NCBI GenBank assembly: GCA_905178155.1
Contig: CAJINV010000001.1
Location: forward strand, 11,763,832-11,827,831
Source: Amoebophrya sp. A120
Lineage: Eukaryota > Sar > Dinophyceae > Syndiniales > Amoebophryaceae
Reading direction: 5' to 3'
Length of the DNA: 64,000 bases
In this document: piece by piece, positions 1-11,918 of the stretch
Layout of the letters: each line of letters starts with the position of its first letter
Position numbering within the stretch: the first letter of the stretch is position 1
Notes under the pieces: generated by a model
The model's database searches: none
Seen by the model: only the letters and a program-made list of their open reading frames with translations
Told to the model about the DNA's origin: nothing
Program-made: the position numbers and the translations under genes

Positions 1-983
1 GAGCATGACGTTCTCACTGATAGTCAGCAGCACGTCTTTCGCGGCGACCTTTTGGTTCTCGGTTTTCACAGAGACAAGGGTTTGCCCGGTCGCTTTCCCG
101 CGGACCATCAAGACGTCACTGTACTTGCCCTCCTCTTCCAACTGGGTTCGCTGCCCGGATACGTAGGCCCTGGGAGGTGGTATTGTCAGATTTGATATTT
201 TTAAGGCAACGACGACTTTCGAGCGCGCAAGTCTACTAGGCACATAAATTGGTGGTTCTACTTCGAATATGCAATTTTAATACTCAGTTTCCCGCATCTG
301 CGTGTGCTGCAAGATATTGTGGTCCCGGATGCGCCAGTCAAACGAGATTCCCTCCAAGGACGTGAAAAGATTTCTTTCCGCGTCATATCCCTGCACTGCC
401 AATTGGTCGACGTCGTCGACATTTATTCTCCTTGCGGGCGTCACGATTTCCAGGTCCTGGATGTCGCTGACGTACACATCGCAAGGCTTCGACCCAGTCT
501 GCGGATCCTTTGCGAAGATGATACTCTTTCCGGAAGATTTTGGCGCGACAATCGCATAGCCCGGGCCTTGTTCCACGATGGAAACGATATCCTGTTGAGA
601 GGGAGAGGTCGAACATTGGTATTTTCTACAGAAGCGTATCGAGGTGAGATGAAATTTGGTTTTCTAAAATTGACAGATGCACAAATATCAGTCACAGTCG
701 ATCTTCCAGTAAGGGAAAAGCAAAAAACACATCGCAATACCGGCATCAAGCTTTCCCATGAGTAAGTTCCGCCGTATGCTTCGATGCGGTACCGCACATC
801 ACCGTGATTTGGTAATCTGACGGTCTTTGCTGAAATCTTCGATTGCTCAGTGAAAGCCGCCGAAATTCGTTGTGATTGCGCTGAAGTCGCGGCGATCTCT
901 CCCCAAATGGACAGCAAACACCACACCCAGCAGCACAGGCTGGCGATGCAGCGCATCGCGGGTGGTCGTAAAAGCGGAATCAT
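1..983 (-). CDS. NUP210: Nuclear pore membrane glycoprotein gp210 (NUP210/POM210), N-terminal part, runs off left edge
   Basis: gp210 is a single-pass nuclear-envelope protein whose lumenal Ig-like repeats ring the nuclear pore. Exon 1 (983-741) starts at an ATG and encodes a signal peptide with a Cys/Trp/Leu-rich core (around CCWVWCLLSIWG). It ends in GGTYSWESLMP, matching the first Ig-like strand of the family. Exon 2 (591 to about 280) carries SIIFAKDPQTG, then DIQDLEIV and FTSLEGISFDWRI; these line up with the vertebrate SIIFAED..., HDIQIV and STLAGLVFEWTI segments as I remember them. Exon 3 (about 253-1) has PPIYVPSRLARSKV and VLMVRGKATGQTLVSVKT, matching the next family block. The exon 1/2 join is GT-AG and phase 0. 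The exon 2/3 join is odd: the only frame-preserving solution I see removes about 27 bases. The C-terminal part and transmembrane segment lie outside the window. Confidence 0.85.
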
Positions 984-1908
984 TTCAATCGTAGCGTCGT
1001 CCGCAACTACTGCGAGTTATTCAGGAGTCGAAAATCTGCTTCTGCTTGTGAAACATGTATTTGTCGCTTCGGGCCGGTCGCTTGTGGTGCACAAGTTCAA
1101 TCATTCTTACAGCAGTGTGCGGTCGTCGTCCGTTAGCCTGGCTACTTTCTTGCGCTCTTTCCGCCTCGTAGTGACGTTCCAAAAGAGCCTATTTCTGAAT
1201 ATGGTCGAACAAACATATCACAGCCTGGTACAGTGAGAGTGAGAAAGTATGGCAAAAAGATTTCTTTTCGAAGATCATGCGCTCCTTCGTGAACAGAAGA
1301 AGTCAAGAAAAACGTAGGTTATTTCTGAAGCGATCTCTTGAGTCTTTTTCGATCTACAAAGAAGGTGTTGAGGACCTGTACTTATCGTCTGTGAATCCGG
1401 AGCACTTTCGTATTTCATTGATCAAACTCAGCAGCGGAGAGGAAAGAAGGATCACCAAGCACGAACTGGATCTGTACGCTTCTCCTGAATAACGTTAATT
1501 CCACATACTGTGCTAATGTATGGATCTACTAAATTCCGTTACCGTTGCTTATTCTTTGTTATCTTGGCGGCCAGCACGCGTTTGCGAACAGCACAGTGAC
1601 GATATCATCGGTAGGAGACGATCTGTGACAAATAGAGAATCATATTTCAAGTCAAAGAAAAGCTCGTTCTCAGGGGTACAGGAAGGGCATCGCATTTATC
1701 GCAATCGCAGTTGAACTTGGACTTGCAAGCTCGATCTACACGAATTTTCATCGAAAGACAAGGACCCGATCTGTAATAGTCGGAAGGAAATTGATTTTTC
1801 TGTGGCGCTAGCTTTCTCCTTGTTCTGCGGCGTCCACAAATCTGACAAGACACAATATCCGGCTCCTACTTCAGTGGCTTTTAATACATGCAAATTGTTA
1901 GGAACGCT
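984..1908. other. Intergenic stretch upstream of NUP210 and downstream of the 2OG oxygenase
   Basis: No convincing gene. A 71-codon plus-strand frame (1277-1492) begins with ATG, but no family is recognisable and no splice context supports it. The stretch should hold the NUP210 promoter and the 3' end of the oxygenase transcript. No recognisable motif was seen. Confidence 0.5.
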
Positions 1909-4900
1909 TCACTTTTTCTTGACCGGCTTCGCTTTCGGTGCGGCAGACTTCATGGCGGTGGCTTTCGCTTTCGGTGCTGCCTTCATCGGCTTCGCCGCTG
2001 CTTTTTCTTTCGGCTGCGCCTTCATCGCCTTCGCCTTTGGGACGGCCGGCTTCTTCGACCCGGTTCCGGTCGCGGCGTCAGCGTTCTCGGCTGCTGGCGT
2101 GGTATCTTTCTTTTCACCCGACGCCGCGGCCGGCAAAAGCTGTCCGACGGGCTGCTTTTTCTTGCTGGCCACACCTTCATCCTGTTTTTTACTGCTTTTG
2201 CTCCCCCCTGCACCGTTTCCGTTTGTTTGCTTCCGATCAGCAGCCGCCGGGAATATGACCATCACAGCAGTGCGGTATTCCAAGACCGCAGCGTCCGCAG
2301 CCATCGAGTCTTCCGAGCCGCCGAACCCGAAAAACCCCCCACCGCCTCCAAAGCCCGAATCGCTATCACTGAAAGAGTCGTAGAAGTCGAACGGGTCGCG
2401 GTTCTTCTTGCGGCCCATCTTCATCTTCGGCTTTTTTTTGTAGTCCGTCACGAACCGCTCGCCCGCGGCTTGGTCAAAGTCGGCCACCCAAAACATCTTC
2501 TTGGGCACTTTGTTCTGGTCAAACTGACCGATGAAAGTCCCCTCCGCGTAGTTCCCGCGCCAGGCAAAAAATTCGTCTCTCGTCATCGACTTTGGCAACT
2601 TGGGGGGGAACGTCGACAGTATGGAATGTACCAAATTGTCGCCCCACTCGCCGTAGGGATCGTCGTTGTCATCGGTCTCGTAGATGCGGAACTTTATCGT
2701 CAGACCTGATGTAAAGGGATCTTGGACCTCATTTCACCCGAAAAAAAGCTTAAGCTCTAGCTCGCAAATTACTTGCATACATTGACCATTGAAATCGCAA
2801 GAACGAAAGAAAAAAAAACCTTCTCGTACCTGCTGCATTGGCTGCCTGCGCAGCCAGTGCCTCTGCCAACTTCAGCTTCTTGATTTGGCTGCTGTCCAAG
2901 GGGTCGCGTGCGTTCTTCACTGCTTTCTCCTTCTTCGGCGCAGCAGCAGCAGCAGCCGAGGAGCCATTAGCGGCAACAGGGACCGCAGAAGACGAACTGG
3001 ACGCGGCAGCTTGCAGAGGGCGCCCGGAGAGCGCTGCGAGCGCACTGGATAGAGACACCGACTCGTTTTCCTTGGACTTCTTCTTTCCGCGGGGAAAAAT
3101 TCCGGCGTCCGAGTAGGTTCCCTGGCACGGGAACATCAACAAACCACCATCCTGCATGAACAACGGATCCGCGAGCAACTCCCGAAAACACTTCTGCATG
3201 TCCGACATAACCTTCAAGTCCGCCCCCGTCGGCGCCTTCTTTTCCTTTTCCGCGCGCTTCTTCAAAAAAGCCGCGTCACTGAGAAACTCGTCGCTCTCGC
3301 TGAACGTGATGCCCGCCCGCACACTGGAGATGCTTTCCCACAGGTTCTCCACTCTCTCGACACCGGCCTGCGTCACTTCCTCCGGATTCCTCGGGGGTTC
3401 GTCGACCTCCTCGCTGTCCTCTTGGAAGAGTTTGCCCGCCTGCGCAGCGCTCTTCGCTCGGGGCTTCCGCGACGGTGTGGGGGCGGCAATGGGCGCCGTG
3501 TTCTTTCGGGCCTCGTATGAGGGGAAGACCAGACGAAAAAAGGTGCGGACGTAAAAATTGATGTCACTGGCCTCGTTCCCGAAGTATCCGTCCGCGTTCC
3601 ATTCGGTCGATCCGACGTAGTGTTCTTTGTGCGAAAATTTCCCTTCATCTAGCGCCCACACGTCAACCAGCTCCTCGCTCGCGGCTCCGTCGGCCGGCTC
3701 CGCTTTGAAGTGCCGCTCGATTTGGTCGTCGTCCATCCGCCGGGGTAGCGTTTTCCCGACCGGGAACTTTTTCAGCAGGTAGTCGCCGCTGCCGTCACTG
3801 GAGTAGCAGTGGTTGAGATACGGCTGCAAGAAGAACTTCAAGTTGCCCCCCGCGCTGCGCTGCACGGCATCGACGGCGCGGCCGACGAGGGCGTCTTTGC
3901 CCTTCAGGCGTTCGACCTGTTCCTTCGTCAGCGGTGCGTCGGCACTGTGGCTGGACCGTGGAAACACCTCGGTGTTCGTGTAGAGGTGGAAACACGGGAA
4001 CCCTACCGTGCCCCCGTTGGGAAGAAAGTTTTTGTTCTGCACCAGGCCGCCGATCATCGCGGTGAGTTTCGTCTGCTGCTCCGGCTGCGTGAGCTGACGG
4101 GGAATAAGCGCGGTCGCGGAATTGCGATCGGCGCGGCGAATCAGAAACGCTACAGTCATCCGAATACCGTCGGTGATTTTGTGAATCTCGTGATCAATGT
4201 CGGAAAAAAAAGCCGCGCACCGAATGTGCGTCGCGTCCGGAACAGTAACCTTGTTGTTACTAAAAAATCTCGATGGCGGTTCCGCGCCGGCGAGCACTTT
4301 CATTTCCCTCGACCCCGCGGATATCGTCATCGCGCCTCCCTGTTTTTATATGAGTTTAGAATTTCATACTTTCTGTTGTTGTATACTTGCTTCCGTATTA
4401 AATTATGTATCGCACAAAAAAAACAAAGCAAAATACGGCGCAAGAAAAGAGAAAGCCTACGGCGATACCTCGTACTAGCATCCCGGTAACGAAACAACGA
4501 GCGTTCCCAGCATGTCGTCACCCCGTGGCGTGTCTTTGTGCTTGACAAAGTGCCCGTCTTTTTGATACACATTCAAGGAGTACAGCTCGATTTCCAGCGG
4601 CGTGGAAACTTGCAGCGCAATTCCGATTTTCTGAAGTGCTCCCTGCTGCTTCAAAAAATCAGCAAGAAAAACGTCGCCGACTTTCACGCTGAACTTGTCA
4701 CTGGAGAGCTGCAGCGCATCTCGGATGGAAGCATCCCGCTTGGTCTCTGCACCGTGCCCGAAGGCCGCCTGCGGCATCTGACTCAAGAGCGGTTCCAGAC
4801 GAGATTTTTGGTCCTGTAAAATGGTGTAGCGCTTTTTCTCGTCCTCCGAAAACTCTCGCTGGTACAACATGCTCCCAGACTGGGTCGGCGGAGACTTCAA

Positions 4901-5167
4901 TTCGGTGAAAGAAGGCGCCAAGATCGGAAACAGCTGCCCGGTCGCGGACAGCGAGACGGTGGGGATCGCGCCATCACTGGTCCTGATGGTGAAGCTCGTA
5001 GCAAACGGAGACGCAATGCCACCCAGCACGGCCCCGAGCTCACCCGCTTTTTTCTCGTCGTACTCGTTCGAAAACGAATCCTGGTCCGAGCCGCTGCTCG
5101 CGTCCGGCATCTCGACGTCGCCGTCCCCCGACGCCGGGGATCGGGAAGCTAGAACGTTACTAGCCAT
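1909..5167 (-). CDS. 2-oxoglutarate/Fe(II)-dependent oxygenase domain protein, about 996 aa
   Basis: Probable 2OG-Fe(II) dioxygenase; substrate unknown. Exon 1 (5167 to about 4485) starts at ATG. After an acidic N-terminus it reaches KDGHFVKHKDTPRGDD and LGTLVVSLPG, with iron ligands H210 and D212 of an HxD motif. Exon 2 (about 4340-2830) continues with GGAMTI and FFSDIDHEIHKITDGIRMT, giving the distal iron His near 278 and the 2OG-binding Arg near 288. This follows the prolyl-hydroxylase-like family order. About 400 residues of unknown fold follow, including two YS.G/F.FPRG-like repeats (CYSSDGSGD...FPVGK, TYSDAGIFPRG). Exon 3 (2705-1909) ends in a Lys/Ala/Pro-rich tail resembling histone H1, suggesting a nuclear or nucleic-acid-associated role (inference). 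The exon 2/3 join is GT-AG. The exon 1/2 join has no GT-AG solution but is flanked by a GGGA direct repeat; keeping one copy gives 2,991 in-frame bases. Confidence 0.72.
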
Positions 5168-5687
5168 CCTTATAAAACTGAGTTGTACACCGTTCTGGTG
5201 TCCTTTTGTGTACTAGTCAAGAACTTTGCTTCTTCTCTACTCCCATCACTGTTGTAGTTGACGACAAGAACTACCATTACTCTACACAAAAGATCAAGAT
5301 TGCTTTGGCAAATGTGTCGACGATTGCTCGAAAACGAAAAACTCACACAACCCACTCGGGTGCGGGTCTCTATACCCTCTTACACCACCAAATCTTGACT
5401 CCGTGAGGAGGCCCAACCTACTCTCATCTCAAGTCTATTGATTGTGGTTGAACAAGTCGAAGGAAAAAACAAAGCCAACAATAAGTGCCTGCCAAAACAC
5501 TACCGGGTCATGGCAATTTTCCGCCTGCGGCCTAGTGAAATGTTAACGAAAAAACCTGTGCCAGTATAAAACCCAGTACACAGCCGCTCGGTTGTCGAGT
5601 CAAATCTGTACTCATCGAACATTCGCATGCTTTGGCAAATATTCGGTTTTCCGCAATATGTCGTGGCGTCGCTGATTCTCTACTAGG
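5168..5687. other. Intergenic stretch between the SLC33A1-like gene and the 2OG oxygenase
   Basis: Contains the 5' flank of the oxygenase gene and the 3' flank of the transporter gene. I see no coding segment, RNA gene or clear repeat here. Confidence 0.5.
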
Positions 5688-8342
5688 TTACGCTTTTACA
5701 ATTTTCCATTCGCTTTTCGGAAAATTTTGCAACGTCGTCGCTTTCCGGCGTAGCAAGGAGTACCCCAAGAACCCGACCACCGCACAGATAGCGCTCATGA
5801 CGTAGAAACCGTCCACAACCGTCGTTGGTTTACAGTCCGTGTCTTTCGGGTTTTTCAGGCACAGGGGATTGGGCTGGGTGACGGTAAGCCAGTCCACCAT
5901 CGAGAACGCTAAGGGAGTGACCCACATACTCCCCATGTTGCCAAACGTGTTCAAGAGCGTCATGTAGGTTCCGCCGATGTCCTTCGGCGAAACCTTGGCG
6001 TAGTAACTCATCTGCGCCACAAACATGGTGGTGGAGATGAAGACTCCGATGATGCTGGTCACGCCAATCAGAAAGTAGTAGACGATCGGAAACTCTGGTA
6101 ACTTCGCCACGTTGGGACAGTAGTACACCATCGCCATGCTAACGAAGCACATAAGGATGCGCGGGAGGTATCTGAGGAAGGCGTTTGGGTTGGATTTTGT
6201 ATTGCTGCTGTCGAGATTCATAATCATACGTAAGAAATCAACCCTTTGCTCGCCTCTTATGGCCTGCGAGTAACTGTCTGACATCAAGACTCAAAGTAGA
6301 ACCGCAATTCAAGTAGTGCCGCACGAGAAAAACAGATGTGTGTCAAAATCGAAAAATTTGATGTCTCTATACAGTGAGATGCAGACGTCAAATGGCCGGT
6401 TGCCCGACGTCCACTTAGAGAGAATCAGTGGCACAAACACGGACAGAACCGTGCACGCTGCGCCAATGTACGCGATATGTTCCTTGGGAATTCCATGGTC
6501 CTGCATCTTCAAGGTGACAATCGCTTCGCACCCTGCGAAAGGAATCTTCCAGAAGAAAAGGATTGCAACAAGTCCTCGAATCGTCCTCAGCCGCCACATC
6601 GCCAGCAACTTATGGAACTGTCAGGATTGAAATCGTCAAAGTTGAAATAGTTTGTGATGCATAAAATGGATGGCAGTTGGAAGCCCAATTTCTAAGCGGT
6701 GCATCACAAATCTCGGCACCGTCTAAATCCAGTTTGTCATGGTGTTTCGAGACAGACGGTGTATGATGTCATGCTACTTGAGCAGCTCTATTTCAGACCC
6801 CAAACAGGCTTACAGTCGGCCTCTCTTGCCATCCCGGCAAGAGAGGCACTTCATGCGTTGCAATTCCTGCATGAGAAATTATTTCAACTCTGACGATTTC
6901 AATCCTGACACTCCCATACAACTGCTTGTAAACCTAGTGATAGATTATGGCAATTCGTTTTCGATATCGCGCTTGCTTTTTTTTTGCAACAACGATGTTG
7001 AATATTGCGATTTATTGAAAAACGATCTCTATCGGTTAAATATTTCACAGTAAGGTCTTTTCTACCTCATACAGCCCTTCGACCTCTTCGTCCTTCGCCA
7101 CGGGTTTTTCACTTTTGAACACCCCGACCAACATGGTAGTGATCAGAAACGCGACGCCGCACAAATACATGAACTGGTCGAAGCCGAGGATTTTGAAATG
7201 ATTCAAACTCAGGGCGCCGATGAAGGCAAACGCGTAGCCAAGCGTCTGCCCCGCGCCGTTACACATGGACTGGTAGCCCACGTTTTCCTCACGCAGAATG
7301 GTCAGCGCCCACCCATCCACCGCGATGTCTTGAGTCGCGCACAGAAAGTAGAGGAAGAAAAAACTCGCGGTAAGGCCGGTCATGTTGATTTCGCCGAGCG
7401 TTTTATCCGGGTGGTGCATATCCAAACCGCCGCACCACTCATTGAAAACGTTGGAAAGGAGGATGAGAACCACGCCGATAAACAGTTGGGTCTGCATTGG
7501 TTTTCATACAAGTCAAGTGCTTAGGTATTTGCCACTTTGAAAAACTTTTGTACAGTCTTTTGATTTCCTGCACCCAGTATAATTCTGTCTCTATTTCACA
7601 ACTTCCGGATTGAAAAGAAGCATCAAAAAATAAATACCGGTATCAGCCAGGTTTTTCTCCGCCCCACTTTGTCCATGTAGCACGAGTCCACAATGGGTGC
7701 CCACAGCAGCTTCATCGAGAACGGCCAGTGCGTCATGGAAAACAGCCCGATCAGAGAGTAGCTGACCCCTCGCTCTTTCAGCAGCAGTGGAATGGTACTG
7801 GCGAAGCCCATCGGAATACCCTGCAACGTGTATAGCGCAAGCAAAATGGCGACGTTTCCGTAGTCGCCCCGCAAATCCGGCTGGAGTTTCGGCTCTGAAT
7901 CCACGTCGTCGTCCACCTCTTCCGGCTCCAGTACCGGTTGCAATTCACTGTCCTTGGCGGCACTCCTGCCCCTGCCGGATTGCTTCACCAGTGCGGCCAT
8001 TTTCCTTTTCCGTGCGAGCGACGTCAACGGTGTTTTGTTTCGTGCCCGGTTTGCGGCAGCGGTCGCTGTGGTTTTGGACGCAGATTGCGTTTTCGCTTTC
8101 GTATTTAGCTGACCGGTGGAGGAACTAGAGGAACTGCTCGTCGCTGCGGCAGTAGTGGAGGATGAAGTAGCTCCGGTAGTTGTGCCGGCCTTCGCACCGC
8201 CGGGACTACGCCCGCGCGCCGCTCCGCCGCCCGGAGATTTACTATTTCCTCCCGCGCTGCTTCGGCGGTTGGCACTGCTGTTTCTGCGATTGGTCGGAGA
8301 CTTTCCTTTGGAACTAGATCTCCTCCCTCCGGCGACTGACAT
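5688..8342 (-). CDS. SLC33A1: Acetyl-CoA transporter, SLC33A1/AT-1 family (Acatn domain), 639 aa
   Basis: Major-facilitator-fold protein that moves acetyl-CoA into the ER or Golgi lumen in characterised relatives. Five exons: 8342-7638, 7491-7066, 6933-6910, 6617-6373, 6207-5688; they sum to 1,920 bases with all junctions in frame. The first 150 or so residues are a Ser/Arg/Lys/Thr-rich low-complexity extension not typical of the family. Diagnostic blocks follow: ALYTLQGIPMGF, CATQDIAVDGWALT, NGAGQTLGYAFAF, KIPFAGCEAIVTLKMQDHGI, then SPKDIGGTYMTLLNTFGNMG, which matches the family GGTYMTLLNT signature, and a final DGFYVMSAIC segment. Exon 3 is only 24 bases (VYKQLYGS). The intron between exons 3 and 4 (6909-6618) is almost exactly one TIR element (separate entry). 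Start chosen at the ATG at 8342, the first in the open frame. Confidence 0.9.
6620..6909. mobile_element. Introner-like TIR element, family 3, forming an intron of the SLC33A1-like gene
   Basis: A 290-bp element with imperfect TIRs of about 40 bp. The left end starts TCAGGATTGAAATCGTCA just inside 6620; the right end is its reverse complement, ending at 6909 with a few mismatches. It is flanked by a 3-bp direct repeat ACT (6617-6619 and 6910-6912). On the minus strand the first element bases GT form the splice donor. The acceptor AG is the first two bases of the downstream duplicated AGT. The inferred intron is 6909-6618, and its removal restores the transporter frame. No coding capacity. It shares internal TTTGTGATGC and GCATCACAAA motifs with the other elements in this window. 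Confidence 0.8.
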
Positions 8343-8800
8343 TGTAGCGCTTTAAGGAGCGAGAGCGAAAGTGGTCATCGAGTGAGAAACAATCCTAGTG
8401 TTATTTGAGTCTAAACTATAGAGACTACACCCGTACTAGCTCCCGATTGGCGTGACGGTACATTTAGATCCGCACTGTAGATTGCTCATAAACTTGTGCT
8501 CGTCCACCTGAATTGCCAGCTGCATCGCAAAGAGTTCCTCGAACATTCGAGTGTTTGATCGTGGGTTGAAAGAGAGCTTGGAAAAGGAGAATGGAACTTT
8601 GACGTAAGTTTGACGTTGCGTTTGGACCACTTTTGAGAACACATTTGCTTTCATTTAGAGTTTCCCGTGTGTGCTGACTGCAACGGGAATCACCCAGAGC
8701 GAGGGTGAAGATGATGCGCGTCTAAGCAATTGTCGTGGTTCAGAGCTTGTGTCACGTTCGTTCATCGAGTCTGGCATAATTCGTAAAAAGAGAATGCGTT
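8343..8800. other. Intergenic stretch between TRM1 and the SLC33A1-like gene
   Basis: Holds the TRM1 3' flank and the transporter 5' flank. A minus-strand ATG frame of 72 codons (8654-8436) is present. I see no family resemblance and no splice link to a neighbour, so I do not call it a gene. Confidence 0.4.
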
Positions 8801-11149
8801 CTAAGCGGTCGCAGTGGGTTTTGCGCGTGGCTTCGGACCCCAGTTTTTCTCTGGGTTTGGAAGGAAGCGTGCAACTTTTTTAACCGTTGTCGTCGGTGTG
8901 ATCACGGGACTTGGTTCTTCGTCGAACAGAGTATCCCAATCAAGTCCATCGACCCCGTCAGTGAGAATTGCTCGGTCCAGCAGTTTGTTTTCCAGTGCAG
9001 TCGCGACCTGCGCCTCTCGTTTCGCCTTCTTTTTGCTTACTGTTTGTTCTTTCCCCTCTCCCTCTTTCACCTTCAGCGCTGCGGAATGCTTTGCCCATTT
9101 GCGAATCACGTCGTATACGACTTGGTTGTCCGCGTCGGTCTTCACAGCGTTCGCGTCTCGGTGGAAGTGGCTTATTCTGTAGCCAAGCTTCTTTATCGCC
9201 GCCCGAAACCTGCGCATGGGGACACAGTCCGCGCGGACGCTGCTGCAGAGCGCCGGGAGGTTGTAGTGCAGCGGTACGTCCAGGAGCTCTTCACTCATGG
9301 CAGTGAGCATGCCTTGGATTTTTCTCCATTGGGTGATGTGGGGAAGAAGAAAATCCTTGTCCGTGCACTTGGTGATTTCCGGAACTGGGTTCTTCTTCGT
9401 CTCAGGAGAATTCGTCCCTGCTTCGGAAACTTTTATCTTCTCCCCTTCGTTCTTACTGCTCACGTCGTCCACTTTTCTTCGCTTGGCATCGGAAGTCTCG
9501 TCCTCCTTCTTTTCCTCGGGATCCTCTGCTACGGCCGTAAACAGATTCAGTTCACACACTGCCAAGCAGGCGTGCAAAAAAGTCGGATCGTACAAAGGTC
9601 CGAGGTAGCACGGTCCACCCAGCGACATGCGGCCGCCGCACTGCCTGCACTCACCGCCGACGCCGTTTTGGACCTTCGCTGGCCGGTACTTCAGGCCTTT
9701 TTTTGGCTGTGCAGGTTTTTTCGGCGCTCGCGCTTCGCTGACCGCGGTGAGAATTCTGTTGTCCAGAAGGGATTCCGGATCGACTACATCCATGTCTTCG
9801 TCATCGTGAGCGGTGGTGCTGGACGAATTCGGCTCAGCGACTGGCTGTGATTCCGCATCATGTTCTTCTTTATCCGCCTTGGTGCCACCATCGGCTCCTT
9901 CTGTTCGATTCCCCTGCTGCTCCTGCTTCCCCGGCTTGTTCTCTCCACCGTACCGGGGCTTCTTTGGCTCCGGAAATTCTTGGCTGCCCAGAGGCTGGAT
10001 ATCGAAGCTTTCGCACTGCACGCATTGGAAGACAATACCCGTGTTTTTGGCCAAGTCCTTGGCTTGCAGCGGAGAGTCCCTTACTCGGACGAAGACGCGA
10101 ATGTAAAAATCCATGCTCGCGCAGACGAGAGGCTCCACGACCCTGAGTTTTCAAAATTCTTGAGTTAATGAAAACTTCCACAAATCAACGCACAAAAAAA
10201 GAGAAAGCCGGTCTTTGTACTTGTACAGCAGAAAAATTGTCCAAAAAAAAATTAGTCTTCCATCGTTCCAGTACCTCTGATGCCTCGCGGCCGTCGACTG
10301 GATGGCGTTCAGCAGCAGCCTCAAGCTCATCTCGTGCACGTATTTCGCCTTCAGCGGTGTGCCGCCATAACGGTAGAAGCACGCTTCGGGGTGGTTCCCG
10401 CCGAGAATGGGCATGTCCGTCGAGGTGACACACAGTAGCCCTCCGTTCTTAATCCCGCGAATCGCAGCGTCCAGAAATGGCGAAGCAGTGCCGTACGGGT
10501 CGAGGTCAATGACGTCATACGCCTTGAAACCCTCTGTGTAGCAGTGCATGATGGCATCTCCGTGGTTTGGCCGCACTTTGTCGCTCGGGACGTCGTTTGC
10601 CTTCAGGTTTTCTTTCATGTGCTTCACCGCGGTCTCGTCAAAATCGTTTACCGTGATGTTTTTCACGAAAGGGACCTCCTTCCAGTACCGCACAGACCGA
10701 AGGCCAGACGCTGCCAGGGCCTCAAGAACGGAGACGCCTGTAGATTTGTTTGATTTTTTCAGATTGAAGCATACTTCCCATTGATTTTTTCTCCACTTCT
10801 ACCACGAAGCAGGGCACGAGATGCAAAATTTCCATCCTAGAAGGCTGGCTTCACAAAATTCCGAGTTAGAAGGATTCATACCTTCATAAGCTTCATAAAT
10901 TTGCTTCCCGTCTAGTATTCGTTTTCTTTCCTTCTCCTTCTCCTCCAGTCGCTTCATAACCGAGTACACTGTGAGTATCACAATGCTCAAATCTCGGTTG
11001 TACACCTGCGCTGGGTTGTAGAAGACATTCTGCTTGCTAGCATCATCCCGCTTGGACGAGGCTGAAGCCGCTGACACAGAGAAGATCTTCGCGCTGCCCT
11101 CCCGGATGTCGCTGGACGCAGCAGCTGGCGCACCGCCGGTCGCAGTCAT
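8801..11149 (-). CDS. TRMT1: tRNA (guanine26-N2)-dimethyltransferase TRM1, 690 aa
   Basis: SAM-dependent enzyme that makes N2,N2-dimethylguanosine at tRNA position 26. Three exons: 11149-10882, 10737-10275 and 10142-8801; GT-AG joins throughout, summing to 2,073 bases. Exon 1 has NVFYNPAQVYNRDLSI, matching the family FYNPVQEFNRDL. Exon 2 holds the Rossmann core: VLEALAASGLRSVRYW, then ITVNDFDETAV, and the catalytic region DVIDLDPYGTASPFLDAA, followed by GGLLCVTSTDM and KYVHEMSLRLLL. Exon 3 has DFYIRVFVRV, a CxxC pair (CVQCES) and CRQCGGRMSLGGPCY consistent with the TRM1 zinc site, DVPLHYNL, and the C-terminal NPEKNWGPKPRAKP. The region between the first Cys pair and CRQCG carries a charged low-complexity insertion of about 90 residues (KQEQQGNRTEG, DDEDMDVVDP). 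The start is the first ATG after a non-ATG open stretch. Confidence 0.95.
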
Positions 11150-11918
11150 TTCCGAAATGAAATAAAGGCGTAAGAACAAGAAGCGTAAGTATCTATTTCG
11201 AAGTCAACGACTGAAAAGTTTACAAAACAGCGAAGAAAGGTGTTGGCTCTAGATCGTCGTAGCTGCTCATATGCCTTTTCATCCTGGGAAACTAAAAGTG
11301 AACGAGCTACATGGAGGGGTCGCCTGGGCAGATCGAAACAGTGTACAATGGGTCGTGGCTCCTAATGCCAATACGGTTTGATGAACTGTATGATGAAATT
11401 CACACGAGTGAGATCCAGATCGCGAGATCCATAACAGACTGACATTTGATCATCAAGATCTTTGCTACTGCTTTTGTCGCACGTTATCATTTTCGCATCC
11501 GATTCTCTGTTCTCTTGCGGCTTGTTCATCACGGACAGATCGTTAAACAGAGAAAGATATTCTGCCGACGTCACAGGACACACAGAACCACGTGCACGGT
11601 TCAAATCCGAAATATTCCTTTCGTGATCTGGGTCAATGGTTAGTTTCAACTTTCGCCTGGACACAAATCCACGCGGGCACTAGATTAACGTCTGTGGATC
11701 TTCGATCTCGCTTAAGAGCGTGCATCGTTGCTGTTCATCCTCGCATACGTACGCATGCATTGATATCACTCCTTCGCGAAAAGAGCGCCAACTCGGTTGA
11801 GCTACAATGGTCTGATGCGGTGTAATGTTGATGTAGCAAAATGTTAATAGTGGACTTCAAAGACCTAACTAGAAGTTCACTTCTGGAAATAAAGGCCGAC
11901 TCGTATAATGAGTTTTCT
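11150..11918. other. Intergenic stretch downstream of the transporter paralogue A
   Basis: A minus-strand open frame of about 100 codons (11664-11362) lacks an ATG at its head and matches nothing I recognise. Otherwise I see only flanking sequence for TRM1 (5') and transporter A (3'). Confidence 0.4.

Noticed and set aside
1277-1492. Short plus-strand ATG frame (71 codons)
   Set aside because: No recognised domain or splice partner, and orientation against all neighbours; not enough to call a gene.
8436-8654. Short minus-strand ATG frame (72 codons) between TRM1 and the transporter
   Set aside because: No family resemblance; length is within chance expectation for an intergenic stretch.
9044-9850. 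Plus-strand open frames opposite TRM1 exon 3
   Set aside because: The minus strand encodes a full TRM1 with matching family blocks; the plus frames have no family signal.
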